Notes: a model not told the origin generated them from the letters alone. A stretch of DNA of 64,000 nt from Peribacillus sp. FSL P2-0133 (GCF_037975445.1 NZ_CP150254.1:2168001-2232000); one strand, 5' to 3'; shown: positions 1-9,604, counted from the first letter of the stretch. Numbers and translations are program-made.

Positions 1-1
1 A

Positions 2-550
2 GGAAGCACAGGAAAAATCGTTCCCGGTTACGAAGCTAAAATAGTCGATGAACAAGGTCATGAAACTCAGGTGAATGAAGTGGGAGACCTTTTAATTAAA
101 GGAGAAAGCATCGCAGCCTCTTATTGGAATCTTAATGAAGAGAACAAAAAGAAGTTTATTGGTAATTGGCTGGTGACAGGAGATAAATACTTCAAGGATG
201 AAGATGGTTTCTATTGGTACGCAGGCCGCAATGATGACATGATGAAGGTAAATGGAATTTGGGTATCGCCAATAGAAATAGAAAACGCACTCTTATCACA
301 TCCCGATATACTGGAAACTGCAGTTGTTGCTGTAAATGATGAAAATGGTTTAATAAAGCCAAAAGCCTTTATAGTATTAAAAGCAAATGCGGAATCAGGT
401 GAAGGAGTAAAAGCGGAATTAAAAGGATTTGTCAAAAAAGTGTTAGCACCGTATAAATATCCTCGCGACATTGAATTCGTGAACGAGTTACCAAAGACTT
501 CGACAGGAAAGATACAAAGATTTAAATTAAGAGAGTCAGAGATTAAATGA
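2..550 (+). CDS. Acyl/aryl-CoA ligase, C-terminal part (benzoate-CoA ligase-like), 5' truncated by window
   Basis: The frame is open from base 2, so the N-terminal adenylation domain lies outside the window; about 182 residues remain. The start of the fragment (G-S-T-G-K-x-x-P-G-Y) is the motif near the end of the large domain of ANL-family adenylating enzymes. The hinge/core motif Y-A-G-R-N-D-D-M-M-K-V-N-G near 220-265 resembles benzoate-CoA ligases more than fatty-acid ligases. The C-terminal catalytic lysine motif (T-S-T-G-K-I-Q-R) is near 500. The family forms acyl- or aryl-CoA from a carboxylate, ATP and CoA. The substrate cannot be told from the C-terminal domain. It ends about 150 bases before the deaminase gene on the same strand. 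Confidence 0.85.
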   Translation, partial: GSTGKIVPGYEAKIVDEQGHETQVNEVGDLLIKGESIAASYWNLNEENKKKFIGNWLVTGDKYFKDEDGFYWYAGRNDDMMKVNGIWVSPIEIENALLSHPDILETAVVAVNDENGLIKPKAFIVLKANAESGEGVKAELKGFVKKVLAPYKYPRDIEFVNELPKTSTGKIQRFKLRESEIK

Positions 551-697
551 TAATAAACAAATGGAGAAATCATTCTCAAATCATGCTTCAAAACTAAATT
601 CTTGAAGATTGTGGATTTCATAAAGGGATGCATTCTGCGAGCAGTATTGTTCATATTGAACCTTGAGGACATACAAAAAGGGATGGGGGCGAGAAAA

Positions 698-2485
698 GTG
701 AATGCAAGAGCATACCGGCATGAATTGGTCGAAGTGGCACAAGGAAAACGACCCGCAGATATGTTAATTAAAGGCGGAACGGTTATTAATGTTTATTCTG
801 GTGAATTTCTTCAGCAAAATATTGCGCTGTATAAAGATTGCATTGCATATGTAGGGGAAAATGAAGTGAAGATAAATGAAAACACCAATGTAATAGATGC
901 AAATGGTATGTATGTATCTCCCGGATTCATCGAAACTCATGCACATCCCTGGGTTATATACAATCCTATAAGTATCACCGCAAAAGTATTGCCATTGGGG
1001 ACTACCACAACCGTGAATGATAATCTATTTTTTTATTTGCACTTTGGTCACTCGGGCTTTAAAAAGCTTCTAGGCGAGTTGAAGAAACTGCCAGGAAACT
1101 TTTTTTGGTTAATAAGATTAGTTTCACAGGCTAGATATCCAGGTGAAAGGGACTGGTTCAATAAAGAGGATATAATGGACCTTCTTTCGATTGAAGAAGT
1201 ACTTGGAACGGCAGAAGTGACTCGTTGGCCTTTACTATACAAAGGGGATCCGGTTTTACTCGATATTATAGATGCGGCTAAAAAAATGGGGAAAGTGGCA
1301 GATGGGCATAATGCGGGGTGCTCTTATGAAAAATTAAATTCGATTGCAGCTTCAGGTATAAGTGCCTGTCATGAAGCGATAACGGCGGAAGAGGCCCTGG
1401 ATCGTTTACGGTTGGGTTTATGGACAGTCCTAAGAAACAGTTCGCTTCGTCCGGACTTGTCAAAAATAATAAAGCTGATTACAGATGGACAGGTAAGTAC
1501 GGGCAGGATTTTGATGACTACTGATGGTCCGCATCCATCTTTTATTGAAAAAGAAGGATTCGTAGATGGGCTTGTAAGGCAGGCTGTGGAACATGGAGTC
1601 CCGGTTATGGAAGCTATTCAGATGGTCACCATCAATGCGGCTACATACCTTAAACAGGACGATTATATTGGCGGATTGGCTCCGGGTAAAAAAGCGGATA
1701 TATTATTGTTGCCTGATTTGGAGCAGTTTCGTCCGAACTTGGTGATCTCAAACGGACAAATAGTGGCTGAAAATGGCGAATTGACGGTCCAGATGCCAGA
1801 TTTGGATTGGGGTAGGTATTTACCTGAAAGTACATTTTCCTTTTCAAGAGGAATTCTGGCAAATCATGATTTGTATCTATATCCACACACCTCTTCAAAT
1901 GATTCAGTCCCTGTTATTCATTTTCTGAGCAATGTAATAACCAAACGAAAAGATTTGGTGCTTCCAACCAAGAATGGGTTTATCGATCTTTCGAATCAAG
2001 AAGGACTTATGTATGCAGCTCTGATCGATAGAAAGGGGGAGTGGGTGACAAAAGGTATTTTAGAAAGGTTTGCGGTGGATTTAGATGGGATGGCCTCAAC
2101 CTTTAATACGACTACTGACTTGCTTACCATCGGTAGAAATCCAGAGGCAATGTCAATAGCAGCTGCGCGTGTTCATGAAATGGGAGGCGGTGTGGTCATT
2201 GTTGATGGAAAAGAAATCATACTCGAAATTCCTTTACAGCTTACGGGAATGATGACTTCTGATCCTTCATTTGATAGAGCCGTTGAATTTAATGACAAAT
2301 TATTAACGACAGTCCAATCGAGGGGCTTTCCATTCCACGACATCTTATATACCTTATTATTTTTAACGTGCGACTTTCTTCCTGGTCTACGCTTGAATCC
2401 CTTTGGGCTATACGCTGTGAAAAACGATAGAATCTTATTTCCTTCCACATCCATGACGAATTTTTTAAAAGAAATGAAAGCGTAG
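698..2485 (+). CDS. Adenine deaminase-like amidohydrolase (YerA/Ade type)
   Basis: About 595 residues from a GTG at 698, preceded by a G-rich ribosome site (GGATGGGGG). The frame is open back to a TTG at 602 and has an ATG at 683, but similarity to the family begins at the V-N-A-R-A-Y-R segment, so 698 is preferred. Metal ligands of the amidohydrolase barrel are visible: T-H-A-H-P at residues 80-84, a D-G-H near 200, an A-C-H-E near 227 and a T-T-D-G-P-H-P segment near 273. The adenine deaminase C-terminal domain follows to about residue 590. Members deaminate adenine to hypoxanthine, but YerA-like paralogs in Bacillus are not proven adenine deaminases, so the substrate is uncertain. No regulator is adjacent. 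Confidence 0.82.
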   Translation: MNARAYRHELVEVAQGKRPADMLIKGGTVINVYSGEFLQQNIALYKDCIAYVGENEVKINENTNVIDANGMYVSPGFIETHAHPWVIYNPISITAKVLPLGTTTTVNDNLFFYLHFGHSGFKKLLGELKKLPGNFFWLIRLVSQARYPGERDWFNKEDIMDLLSIEEVLGTAEVTRWPLLYKGDPVLLDIIDAAKKMGKVADGHNAGCSYEKLNSIAASGISACHEAITAEEALDRLRLGLWTVLRNSSLRPDLSKIIKLITDGQVSTGRILMTTDGPHPSFIEKEGFVDGLVRQAVEHGVPVMEAIQMVTINAATYLKQDDYIGGLAPGKKADILLLPDLEQFRPNLVISNGQIVAENGELTVQMPDLDWGRYLPESTFSFSRGILANHDLYLYPHTSSNDSVPVIHFLSNVITKRKDLVLPTKNGFIDLSNQEGLMYAALIDRKGEWVTKGILERFAVDLDGMASTFNTTTDLLTIGRNPEAMSIAAARVHEMGGGVVIVDGKEIILEIPLQLTGMMTSDPSFDRAVEFNDKLLTTVQSRGFPFHDILYTLLFLTCDFLPGLRLNPFGLYAVKNDRILFPSTSMTNFLKEMKA

Positions 2486-2712
2486 AAAAGAACAGATGAT
2501 ATTAGTATTTAATTTTGCACATATATTATTAAATAAGCGAAGATATTATTATTCAATTTATTGGATCAGCCTATGGAGGAATAGAGGAATGGTGTTTCAA
2601 AAATAAAATGCCCTACGCGCCACAAGTGTTAGTTTTATTAGAAATGAATTTAGTTGTGGCAAGTACCTAGTGATAAGGGAGCGAGATTCACAGTTACCTA
2701 TCATAAGTGTAA
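2486..2712. other. Intergenic, no gene seen
   Basis: Short AT-rich spacer after the deaminase gene. It has a weak inverted repeat (GCCACAA near 2629 with TTGTGGC near 2654) but no convincing ORF with a ribosome site. Confidence 0.5.
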
Positions 2713-2754
2713 AAAAAATCTTCTTATTGCCATACAGTAATAAGAAGATTTTTT
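2713..2754. terminator. Strong hairpin terminator, probably bidirectional
   Basis: A perfect 16-bp inverted repeat (AAAAAATCTTCTTATT at 2713-2728 and its complement at 2739-2754) with a 10-base loop. It is flanked by A and T runs on both sides, so it can end transcription of the small minus-strand operon and possibly of the deaminase gene. Confidence 0.75.
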
Positions 2755-2773
2755 AGATTTTGTGTAGATAATT

Positions 2774-2920
2774 TTAAGCGATTTCCTTGTTTTGAATTTT
2801 TTGATGACGACGTGCATAAAGCAGGTAATAAAGAACAATTGTACATAAAACGATAATGGCAAGAAGTGCACCACTTAATACAAAAATACCAGCTGCAACT
2901 AAAATAAATGCTGGGTACAT
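2774..2920 (-). CDS. Small membrane protein, 48 aa (second gene of a two-gene mini-operon)
   Basis: ATG at 2920 is preceded by AAAGGGTG about 9 bases upstream; the stop is at 2774-2776. The product has one or two hydrophobic segments covering residues 3-34 (M-Y-P-A-F-I-L-V start, then G-A-L-L-A-I-I-V-L), followed by a basic tail (A-R-R-H-Q-K) and an acidic end. By the positive-inside rule a single-pass protein with a cytoplasmic C-terminus is likely. It begins 17 bases after the stop of the 37-residue ORF at 2938-3051, with its ribosome site abutting that stop, so the two look co-translated. A strong terminator follows 20 bases downstream. I do not recognise the family and assign no function. 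A minus-strand ORF in another frame at 2724-2933 is its shadow. Confidence 0.6.
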   Translation of the reverse strand: MYPAFILVAAGIFVLSGALLAIIVLCTIVLYYLLYARRHQKIQNKEIA

Positions 2921-2937
2921 GTTTAATTAGCACCCTT

Positions 2938-3051
2938 TTATCTAAGTATCATAAGCGGAACTAGAAGGATTATTACCGTTTTGATAAAGGAATAGATGAA
3001 AAACAGAGTACTCAGCCCTAACAACCTGTAACTTTTAGAGATATTTTGCAC
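2938..3051 (-). CDS. Small hydrophobic protein, 37 aa (first gene of the mini-operon)
   Basis: GTG start at 3051, with AAGGAT about 13 bases upstream; stop at 2938-2940. A basic, polar N-terminus (Q-N-I-S-K-S-Y-R) is followed by hydrophobic residues 10-36 interrupted by a lysine, ending M-I-L-R. Size and pattern fit a single-pass membrane peptide. The same coding segment recurs at 41995-42117, where an in-frame TAA is inserted, so this is one member of a dispersed family. Conservation of the frame on both sides of that insertion supports real coding. Function unknown; a type I toxin-like peptide or a small subunit of a membrane complex are both possible. Confidence 0.5.
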   Translation of the reverse strand: MQNISKSYRLLGLSTLFFIYSFIKTVIILLVPLMILR

Positions 3052-3066
3052 TTTTTTAATACTTAT
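2946..3066. repeat. Dispersed repeat, copy 1 (pairs with 41995-42117)
   Basis: About 120 bases nearly identical to 41995-42117, beginning GTATCATAAGCGG in both. Differences by eye are few: a 3-base insertion in the second copy and several substitutions. This copy contains the intact 37-residue ORF on the minus strand. Confidence 0.85.
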
Positions 3067-3193
3067 CCTTAAATAGTAGATTATCTAATAGTATAGAATG
3101 AACAATACATGAAAGTTGAGAAATAATATCCATAACAAAAAAAGAATTACTCATATCGGATAAAATGTTATCTGTGAATTGGACATAACCTGA

Positions 3194-3544
3194 ATTTCTC
3201 CGATTTCCTTATCATTAGAGGTTCTAAAACTATCTCCTGAAGAAGGCTTCCCAGCTGAATACTACTATTACGGAGAAGCACAATCATTTATGAATGTGTT
3301 TGAAGATTCTCTTGCTATACCAGAAAATTTAAAAGAAGACTTCAATAATCTTTTGGCTCTATCCTACATAATACAAGATGAGCAAGATAAAGTTTTAGAT
3401 GGTGTTACCCTGCCTGAAGGAACAGACAAATGGGAAGCACGTAAATATTGGAATACACCGACAGACAGACAGAAACAAGCTATCAAGTACATGAGCTTAG
3501 TGTTTAATGATCTTGATATTGACGTAAATGATTTAAAAGGATAA
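3194..3544 (+). pseudogene. C-terminal fragment of an unrecognised protein
   Basis: The frame is open from 3194 to a TAA at 3542-3544, and residues upstream of the first ATG (3290) already look coding (E-G-F-P-A-E-Y-Y-Y-Y-G-E-A-Q). No ribosome site precedes that ATG. The visible 84-residue part is acidic and helical with aromatic W-E-A-R-K-Y-W. The simplest reading is the tail of a gene whose 5' part is lost; a short independent gene starting at 3290 is the alternative. I do not recognise the family. Confidence 0.4.
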
Positions 3545-3546
3545 GA

Positions 3547-3648
3547 CCTAACTGGATACACATACCATTCTGGTGGGAAGAAGAAATGATCGAGAAGCTG
3601 AATAACTCTCAAAGATGGGAATTGCTCGATAAAATGTACGATAAGTAG
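3547..3648 (+). pseudogene. Second short coding-like remnant
   Basis: A different frame directly after the preceding stop reads about 33 coding-like residues (P-N-W-I-H-I-P-F-W-W-E-E-E, then R-W-E-L-L-D-K-M-Y-D-K) to a TAG at 3646-3648, with no start codon or ribosome site. It may be the end of the same gene after a frameshift, or debris of a neighbour. Confidence 0.3.
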
Positions 3649-3708
3649 TACAACAAGGGAAATATCCCGAAAAATTAAAATGGGGAAATTCACATAAAAA
3701 AAGATCGG

Positions 3709-3732
3709 GACTGTCTTTAAGGCAGTTTTTTT
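3709..3732 (+). terminator. Rho-independent terminator
   Basis: Short stem GACTGTC/GGCAGTT around a 5-base loop, followed directly by eight T, downstream of the gene remnants. Confidence 0.55.
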
Positions 3733-4225
3733 TCTTTAGGGAACTACCATGAAAATAAGTTTTTTAAGAATGGAAAAATGACAATACTTAAGAAGACCCT
3801 GCTCAATCGTTAAAAAAGAGGAGAGCGTTAATTAATTAGTCTATGGATTAGGGTTGGCTGGATTAAGGTCAGTATCAGTATTGACACTACCTACCATTTT
3901 CATTCTTTGCGATTCATGGATGGCTAACGGGGTAGTTTAGTTCAATAGTGCAATATAAATAAGTGTATCTGATATTCAGTCTAGAAACAGAAAACTAGTA
4001 TACCCTTGAACAGTATTTTTTTTGATATATAAGGATAATAAGCTGGTTTAAATTTCGATTGTATGGCCCCTCATTCCCCGAATCGTTTCCGTACCCCTAA
4101 AAGGACCAGTTCCAAATGTTGTACGTTTTAACAAAAAAATGCAAATCCCATGAGTATGACGGCAATAAAGACAGCAATGGCACGTTTGATTAAGTTTTTA
4201 TTATTCATTGATCACACCAAGATTA
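3733..4225. other. Intergenic, possible debris
   Basis: No intact gene. A hydrophobic coding-like stretch at about 3840-3942 (G-L-G-L-A-G-L-R-S-V) has no start codon and may be a decayed membrane protein; this is weak. Confidence 0.3.
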
Positions 4226-5317
4226 TTATTGTACTTCTAACTCTTTGACAGTTTCGCCTTCAATTAACACTGGTTGATAATAGGTTTCGTTTGGTAAATC
4301 CTTCTTTCCTTGTAATTTCTTAATGACCCAATCAGCTGCATCATGTCCCATTTGTTCTTGTGGGTGTGTCAATGTCGTTAGTTTGATATTAGCATTTTTC
4401 GCAATATAAGAATTGTCCTGGCCAATAATTGATAATTGTTCGGGAATAGAAATATCAAGTTGTCTGCATACATTTGCTACTTCCAACCCTACCTCGTCGT
4501 TATAGCAAACAATGGCAGTCAACACGTCTCTATTTTCATTTAGGAACCCTTTCAAGTTCGTGTATAGGTCTAGTTTCGTTTCTGTCGTATACGAAAGCAA
4601 TTGCTCTGGTTGAAAGCGTAATTTGGCTTCTCCAATTGCTTTTATATATCCCTTCATTCGATACTTTCCTTGTAAATCATCCATTTTAGAAATGAGTCCA
4701 ATTTGGGTGTGTCCTTTCGAGATCAATTCTTTTGTTGCGAGATAGCTTGACTGCACATCATCTAGGCAAAAGAAAGGAACCTCTAATTCTTCATAATAAG
4801 CGTTGATCATGATGAATGGAACCTCTTGTTCCTTAAACGATAGGTAGTAAGCGATGTTGGGATTGTATAGATTGCTTTTTGTAGGTTCAATAATCAAACC
4901 ATCCACGCCAAATGACAACATCATTTCCAAGGCTTTTTTTTCTTGTTCGACATCATTATTTGTACTGGCTAATAGTAACGAATAATTATCTTCATTCAAT
5001 CTTCTTTCAATTCCGCGGATAATAGAAGGGAAAATGTAATCAGAAATGTAGGTCGTGATTACACCGATCGTTTTATTTTTTGAATTGACACCAGATTTTG
5101 ATTGATATTGGTTACTAACATATGTGCCAGATCCCTTTTCACTTCTTAAGAATCCCTCGTTTGATAATTCTAAAATGGACTTTCTTACAGTGTGTCGGCT
5201 AACGTTGTACATTTCTTGCATGACAGATTCAGTAGGAATCTGTTCCCCTACACTATATTCACCTGTAAGGATTTTATTTTTTAAATCATCAATGATTACC
5301 TGATACTTTGGTTTCAT
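4226..5317 (-). CDS. araR: Arabinose operon repressor AraR (GntR DNA-binding/LacI-type sensor)
   Basis: The 363 residues match the length and chimeric architecture of Bacillus AraR. A GntR winged helix spans residues 1-70 (P-T-E-S-V-M-Q-E-M, then V-S-R-H-T-V-R-K-S-I-L-E-L), followed by a LacI/GalR-type periplasmic-binding fold to the end (I-G-V-I-T-T-Y near 83; L-S-I-I-G-Q-D-N-S near 290). AraR binds arabinose operators and is released by L-arabinose. It is divergent from araBDA, and a matching palindrome lies in its own promoter region (5368-5385), implying autoregulation. Confidence 0.92.
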   Translation of the reverse strand: MKPKYQVIIDDLKNKILTGEYSVGEQIPTESVMQEMYNVSRHTVRKSILELSNEGFLRSEKGSGTYVSNQYQSKSGVNSKNKTIGVITTYISDYIFPSIIRGIERRLNEDNYSLLLASTNNDVEQEKKALEMMLSFGVDGLIIEPTKSNLYNPNIAYYLSFKEQEVPFIMINAYYEELEVPFFCLDDVQSSYLATKELISKGHTQIGLISKMDDLQGKYRMKGYIKAIGEAKLRFQPEQLLSYTTETKLDLYTNLKGFLNENRDVLTAIVCYNDEVGLEVANVCRQLDISIPEQLSIIGQDNSYIAKNANIKLTTLTHPQEQMGHDAADWVIKKLQGKKDLPNETYYQPVLIEGETVKELEVQ

Positions 5318-5367
5318 TAACCCTCACTTCTTTCATAGTTGTTTGCATTCTTATTAACTTGCTTAAA

Positions 5368-5385
5368 ATATTTGTGCGGACATAT
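5368..5385. promoter_or_regulatory. Candidate AraR operator upstream of araR
   Basis: ATATTTGTGCGGACATAT is an imperfect palindrome resembling the AraR box (ATTTGT-x-CG-x-ACAAAT), about 50 bases upstream of the araR start. Confidence 0.55.
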
Positions 5386-5574
5386 TTTAACATGGTTTTG
5401 AAAAAATTAAAAACAAATCACATTAGTTTTTTTTATAAATTATTGAAAAGTTATAAATTCCTCCTATTTACCATTTAGGTTAGTCATATAAATTCCTTTA
5501 TTACTAATTTACGAACTTTAAGGTGAAGATGGAGGATTCCCCTCGGAAGTTGTAAGTATAAATAATATTGATCG

Positions 5575-5603
5575 TTGACAAATGTACGTACAAAAAATAT
5601 AAT
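5575..5603 (+). promoter_or_regulatory. araBDA promoter with AraR operator in the spacer
   Basis: TTGACA at 5575-5580 and TATAAT at 5598-5603 are separated by exactly 17 bases, an ideal sigma-A promoter. The spacer carries AATGTACGTACAAA, matching the AraR box core, so bound AraR would occlude RNA polymerase directly. Confidence 0.85.
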
Positions 5604-5638
5604 ATGGTTGTTAATAAATTTAGGCGCCTCCTTTTCAT

Positions 5639-5652
5639 TGAAAGCGCTGTCA
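5639..5652. promoter_or_regulatory. cre site (CcpA) in araB leader
   Basis: TGAAAGCGCTGTCA matches the cre consensus TGWAANCGNTNWCA at every position. It lies between the promoter and the araB ribosome site, a position typical of carbon-catabolite roadblock repression. Confidence 0.8.
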
Positions 5653-5666
5653 AGAGGGGGATCAAC

Positions 5667-7277
5667 GTGCAAACGAATCGATTAAAAATTAAACAAGCGA
5701 TTACCGAGGGAGAAACTTCACTTGGAATTGAATTTGGATCCACACGTATTAAATCGGTGTTGATTGATAATCGTTATGAAACAATCGCATCTGGAAGTTA
5801 TGAGTGGGAGAACCTCTTGGAAGATGGAATTTGGACGTACAACTTAGTGGATATTATCACTGGTCTGCAAACAGCTTATAGTGAAATGAAGCAAGAAGTT
5901 GAAAGAAATTACGGAATTACAATTCGAAAAATAGGTTCTATTGGATTTTCTGCAATGATGCATGGGTATTTGGCTTTTGACAGTACAGGGGAGCTACTTG
6001 TTCCGTTTCGAACCTGGCGTAACTCAACAACTGGTGTTGCAGCAAAAGAATTAACTAATCAATTTCAATTTAATATCCCTGAACGATGGAGTATTGCTCA
6101 CCTTTATCAAGCAATATTAAATGAAGAGAAACATTTGCCTCGCATTGATTGTATTACTACTTTGGCTGGATACATTCACTGGTTATTGACTGGTAATAAA
6201 GCAATTGGCGTTGGAGATGCTTCAGGCATGTTCCCAATTGATGAATCAACGCAAGATTACAATGAATCAATGGTCAAGCAGTTTGACGATTTAATTGCGA
6301 CGAAAGGTTATCCTTGGAAGCTAAAAGAGATTCTTCCTAAAGTCTACATTTCAGGCGAGCAAGCGGGTGAATTAACCGAAATTGGAGCGAAAATTCTGGA
6401 TAGATCAAGAAATTTACAACCAGGCACTCCAATTTGCCCACCAGAAGGCGATGCTGGAACTGGAATGGTTGCTACGAATAGTGTGAGGAAACGTACGGGA
6501 AACGTCTCAGTAGGAACTTCCGTTTTTGCCATGATTGTACTAGATAAAGAACTTTCAAATGTATATCCAGAAATTGATTTGGTAACTACACCAAACGGAA
6601 GTCCAGTTGGAATGGTTCACGCGAATAACTGTTCAAGTGATCTCAATGCCTGGCTGGGATTGTTCCGTGAATTTTCTGAGGCAATGGGACAAAAGATTGA
6701 TACAAATAAATTATTTGAAGTAATGTTGAATAAGGCTTTGGAAGCGGATCCAGATGGTGGCGGATTGCTTAGCTACGGTTATTTCTCAGGTGAAAATATC
6801 ACAGGATTAGAAAAAGGGCGACCATTATTTGTTCGCTCGCCTGAGAGTCATTTCAATTTAGCAAACTTCATGCGGACTCACCTTTTTACTGCTTTCGGTG
6901 CTTTGAAAATCGGAATGGGTATTTTGACAAAGGAAGAAAATGTTGCAATTGATCGTATTTTGGCCCACGGTGGTTTATTTAAAACCCCTCTTGTTGGACA
7001 AAAAATCGTCGCCGCTGCAATGAATACTCCAGTATCAGTTATGTCAACAGCAGGAGAAGGCGGCGCGTGGGGTATGGCGATTCTTGCATCTTACTTGATG
7101 AATAAAGATCAAAATGAAAGTTTAGAAGACTTCCTCGACAAAAAAGTATTTGAAGAGGTTGATGGGCAAGAAATTTATCCTGATCAAGTAGACGTTAGAG
7201 GGTTTGAAGCATTTATTGAAAGATACAGGAAGGGATTAGTGATTGAGCAGGCCGCTGTAGACAATTTGATGTTATGA
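5667..7277 (+). CDS. araB: L-ribulokinase, FGGY family
   Basis: GTG at 5667 is preceded by GAGGGGG with 6 bases spacing. An in-frame TTG at 5568 lies upstream of the promoter -35 and cannot be the start. The product is 536 residues. The N-terminal FGGY ATPase motif is [10 protein letters not shown] near residues 20-29; the substrate region carries F-S-A-M-M-H-G-Y near 98; the C-terminal ATP site has G-E-G-G-A-W-G near 462. It phosphorylates L-ribulose to L-ribulose 5-phosphate. The sequence is of the type I associate with lactobacilli and clostridia rather than the B. subtilis AraB. First gene of araB-araD-araA, 22 bases before araD. Confidence 0.88.
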   Translation: MQTNRLKIKQAITEGETSLGIEFGSTRIKSVLIDNRYETIASGSYEWENLLEDGIWTYNLVDIITGLQTAYSEMKQEVERNYGITIRKIGSIGFSAMMHGYLAFDSTGELLVPFRTWRNSTTGVAAKELTNQFQFNIPERWSIAHLYQAILNEEKHLPRIDCITTLAGYIHWLLTGNKAIGVGDASGMFPIDESTQDYNESMVKQFDDLIATKGYPWKLKEILPKVYISGEQAGELTEIGAKILDRSRNLQPGTPICPPEGDAGTGMVATNSVRKRTGNVSVGTSVFAMIVLDKELSNVYPEIDLVTTPNGSPVGMVHANNCSSDLNAWLGLFREFSEAMGQKIDTNKLFEVMLNKALEADPDGGGLLSYGYFSGENITGLEKGRPLFVRSPESHFNLANFMRTHLFTAFGALKIGMGILTKEENVAIDRILAHGGLFKTPLVGQKIVAAAMNTPVSVMSTAGEGGAWGMAILASYLMNKDQNESLEDFLDKKVFEEVDGQEIYPDQVDVRGFEAFIERYRKGLVIEQAAVDNLML

Positions 7278-7299
7278 GTGGAAAACTGGAGGGATTGAC

Positions 7300-7995
7300 G
7301 TGTTAGAACAGCTGAAAGAAGAGGTATTTCAAGCAAATTTGGACTTGCCTAAATATGGACTCGTGAAATATACATGGGGAAATGCAAGTGCCATTGATCG
7401 TGAAAGCGGTTTATTTGTTATTAAACCTAGTGGTGTTGATTACGAAACGATGAAAGCCAGTGATATGGTTGTTGTTGATTTAGATGGCAATGTTGTTGAA
7501 GGAGAGTTGAGGCCTTCGTCAGATACAGCGACTCATGCAGTACTTTATAAGTATTACCAAGAAATCGGCGGTATTGTGCATACTCATTCAACTTGGGCGA
7601 CAATCTGGGCTCAAGCAGGCCTTGATGTTCCAGCGATGGGGACCACACATGCAGACACATTTTACGGATCCGTGCCATGTGCCCGCTACCTAACACAAGA
7701 GGAGATTGATCGAGGGTACGAAGTGGAGACTGGGAACTTAATCATCGAAACATTTGAAGGGCGTGGGTTAAACATTTTAGCCGTTCCTGGTGTCTTACTT
7801 CATGGTCATGGTCCGTTTACTTGGGGCAAAGATGCAAAATCCGCCGTAATGAATAGTGTGGTGTTGGATGAAGTTTCGAAAATGAATTTATTTACACGGG
7901 AATTAAATCATTTTGCAAAAGAATTACCACAAAATATTTTGGATAAACACTATTTACGAAAACATGGAAAATATGCTTATTACGGTCAAAAGTAA
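7300..7995 (+). CDS. araD: L-ribulose-5-phosphate 4-epimerase
   Basis: GTG start at 7300 with GGAGGG 6 bases upstream; 231 residues, the usual length. Class II aldolase/epimerase fold: the zinc site motif H-T-H-S lies near residues 94-97 and a third histidine in L-H-G-H-G near 167-171. The G-N-A-S and K-P-S-G phosphate-binding segments are near residues 27 and 46. It converts L-ribulose 5-phosphate to D-xylulose 5-phosphate in the cytoplasm. It lies between araB and araA with short gaps, in a single operon. Confidence 0.93.
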   Translation: MLEQLKEEVFQANLDLPKYGLVKYTWGNASAIDRESGLFVIKPSGVDYETMKASDMVVVDLDGNVVEGELRPSSDTATHAVLYKYYQEIGGIVHTHSTWATIWAQAGLDVPAMGTTHADTFYGSVPCARYLTQEEIDRGYEVETGNLIIETFEGRGLNILAVPGVLLHGHGPFTWGKDAKSAVMNSVVLDEVSKMNLFTRELNHFAKELPQNILDKHYLRKHGKYAYYGQK

Positions 7996-8046
7996 GATCA
8001 ACTCTATCAAATTATCAAACCATTAGATTAAGAAAAGAGGATTATT

Positions 8047-9471
8047 ATGTTAACAACAGAAAAAAAGGAATTTTGGTTTGTCGTAGGATCACAACATCTA
8101 TATGGGGAAGAAGCGTTAGCAGAGGTCAAGGCGCATGCACAAATGATAACCGATGCATTAAATGAAAGCGGTATTTTACCTTATCCACTTGTATTGCAAG
8201 ATTTAGCAGTTAGTGCAGATAAAATCACAAGCATCATGAAAGAAGTCAACTATCGTAACGAAGTTGCTGGTGTCATCACTTGGATGCATACTTTCTCACC
8301 TGCAAAAATGTGGATTCGTGGAACAAAATTATTACAAAAACCATTGCTTCATTTAGCTACACAATTCAATGAAAGTATTCCTTGGGCAACGATTGATATG
8401 GACTTTATGAACCTAAACCAATCCGCTCATGGTGACCGTGAATATGGTTTTATCAATGCCCGTTTGAAAAAACAAAATAAAGTTGTTGTAGGTTATTGGG
8501 AGCGCCCTGAAGTGCGACAGCAAATTGCACAATGGATGGATGTAGCGGTTGCTTATAATGAAAGCTTTAACATTAAGGTCGCTCGCTTTGGAGACAACAT
8601 GCGTAACGTTGGAGTAACCGAAGGGGATAAGGTTGAAGCGCAAATCCAATTTGGGTGGACAGTTGACTATTTTGGAATCGGAGACCTTGTTCAATATGTA
8701 AATGCGGTTACTGATGAAGAAATTGATGCTTTATTTGCAGAATACGAAGGCCTTTATGAATTTGATTATGGTACCTACAGTAGGGAAGATTGGGAGAAAA
8801 GCGTAAAGGTACAGGTAAGCTATGAAATTGCGATTAAACGTTTCCTTGATGATGGTGGTTACACGGCCTTCACAACGAACTTCGAAGATTTATATGGGAT
8901 GAAACAACTTCCTGGTCTTGCCGTCCAACGTTTGATGGCACAAGGATATGGCTTTGCGGGTGAAGGAGATTGGAAAACTGCAGCACTTGATCGCTTACTG
9001 AAAGTGATGAGCCATAACCAATCAACTGGCTTTATGGAAGATTACACATATGAATTAGCTGCTGGACAAGAATCAATCCTTCAATCACATATGCTTGAAG
9101 TCGACCCATCTTTAGCAAGTAACAAACCAAAAATTGTCGTATCTAAATTAGGTATAGGTGATCGTGAAGATCCAGCACGTTTAGTATTCGACGGCAAAGC
9201 AGGAGACGGTGTCGTTGTTTCCATGGCTGACTTTGGTACAAACTATAAACTTTTGATTAATGAAGTTTCTGCATTTGAGCCAACTGTTCCAGCACCAAAC
9301 CTTCCAGTGGCCCGTGTACTTTGGGAAGTGAAGCCAAACTTCCAAGATGGAGTGAAAGCTTGGCTTGAGAATGGTGGCGGTCACCATACAGTTGTTTCAT
9401 TGAATTTAACAACAGACCAAATCATAACCTATGCAAAACTTGTTGGCTTGGAATACGTAGTTATTAAGTAA
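8047..9471 (+). CDS. araA: L-arabinose isomerase
   Basis: Start ATG at 8047 after AAGAGGA. The 474 residues match the family length. Hallmarks are [12 protein letters not shown] near the N-terminus, G-E-G-D-W-K-T-A near residue 304 with a metal-binding glutamate, H-M-L-E-V-D near 348 and G-G-H-H-T near 445. It isomerises L-arabinose to L-ribulose with Mn2+. It is the last of the three catabolic genes. The gene order B-D-A, rather than the A-B-D order of B. subtilis, is notable. Confidence 0.95.
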   Translation: MLTTEKKEFWFVVGSQHLYGEEALAEVKAHAQMITDALNESGILPYPLVLQDLAVSADKITSIMKEVNYRNEVAGVITWMHTFSPAKMWIRGTKLLQKPLLHLATQFNESIPWATIDMDFMNLNQSAHGDREYGFINARLKKQNKVVVGYWERPEVRQQIAQWMDVAVAYNESFNIKVARFGDNMRNVGVTEGDKVEAQIQFGWTVDYFGIGDLVQYVNAVTDEEIDALFAEYEGLYEFDYGTYSREDWEKSVKVQVSYEIAIKRFLDDGGYTAFTTNFEDLYGMKQLPGLAVQRLMAQGYGFAGEGDWKTAALDRLLKVMSHNQSTGFMEDYTYELAAGQESILQSHMLEVDPSLASNKPKIVVSKLGIGDREDPARLVFDGKAGDGVVVSMADFGTNYKLLINEVSAFEPTVPAPNLPVARVLWEVKPNFQDGVKAWLENGGGHHTVVSLNLTTDQIITYAKLVGLEYVVIK

Positions 9472-9479
9472 TGTCGCTC

Positions 9480-9510
9480 CCCTCCAAGGAGGATCTGCTT
9501 CCTTGGAGGG
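9480..9510 (+). other. Stable stem-loop after araA
   Basis: Perfect 11-bp stem CCCTCCAAGGA/TCCTTGGAGGG with a 9-base loop, starting 8 bases after the araA stop. It is followed by A rather than T, so it is not a classical terminator on this strand; it may protect the mRNA 3' end or be a processing site. Confidence 0.6.
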
Positions 9511-9604
9511 AAAAAATAGGTACTCCAGAAGTTGAAGGATGGAAATGGTAACCATTAGTATGATCCCTTTATTCGTAAGCGTGTTGGTGGTTTTCAGGAA
9601 AAAA

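Noticed and set aside
2724..2933. 69-codon minus-strand ORF
   Set aside because: Cysteine-rich random-looking sequence in a frame overlapping the better 48-codon membrane ORF that has a ribosome site.
3364..3693. 109-codon minus-strand ORF
   Set aside because: No ribosome site; it is antisense to the coding-like plus-strand fragments and runs over the terminator-proximal region.
5568..5666. N-terminal extension of araB from a TTG at 5568
   Set aside because: It would start upstream of the -35 of the araBDA promoter, while the GTG at 5667 has an ideal ribosome site.
9480..9516. araA 3' hairpin as a terminator
   Set aside because: The stem is followed by A, not T, on the plus strand, so it is listed only as a stem-loop.
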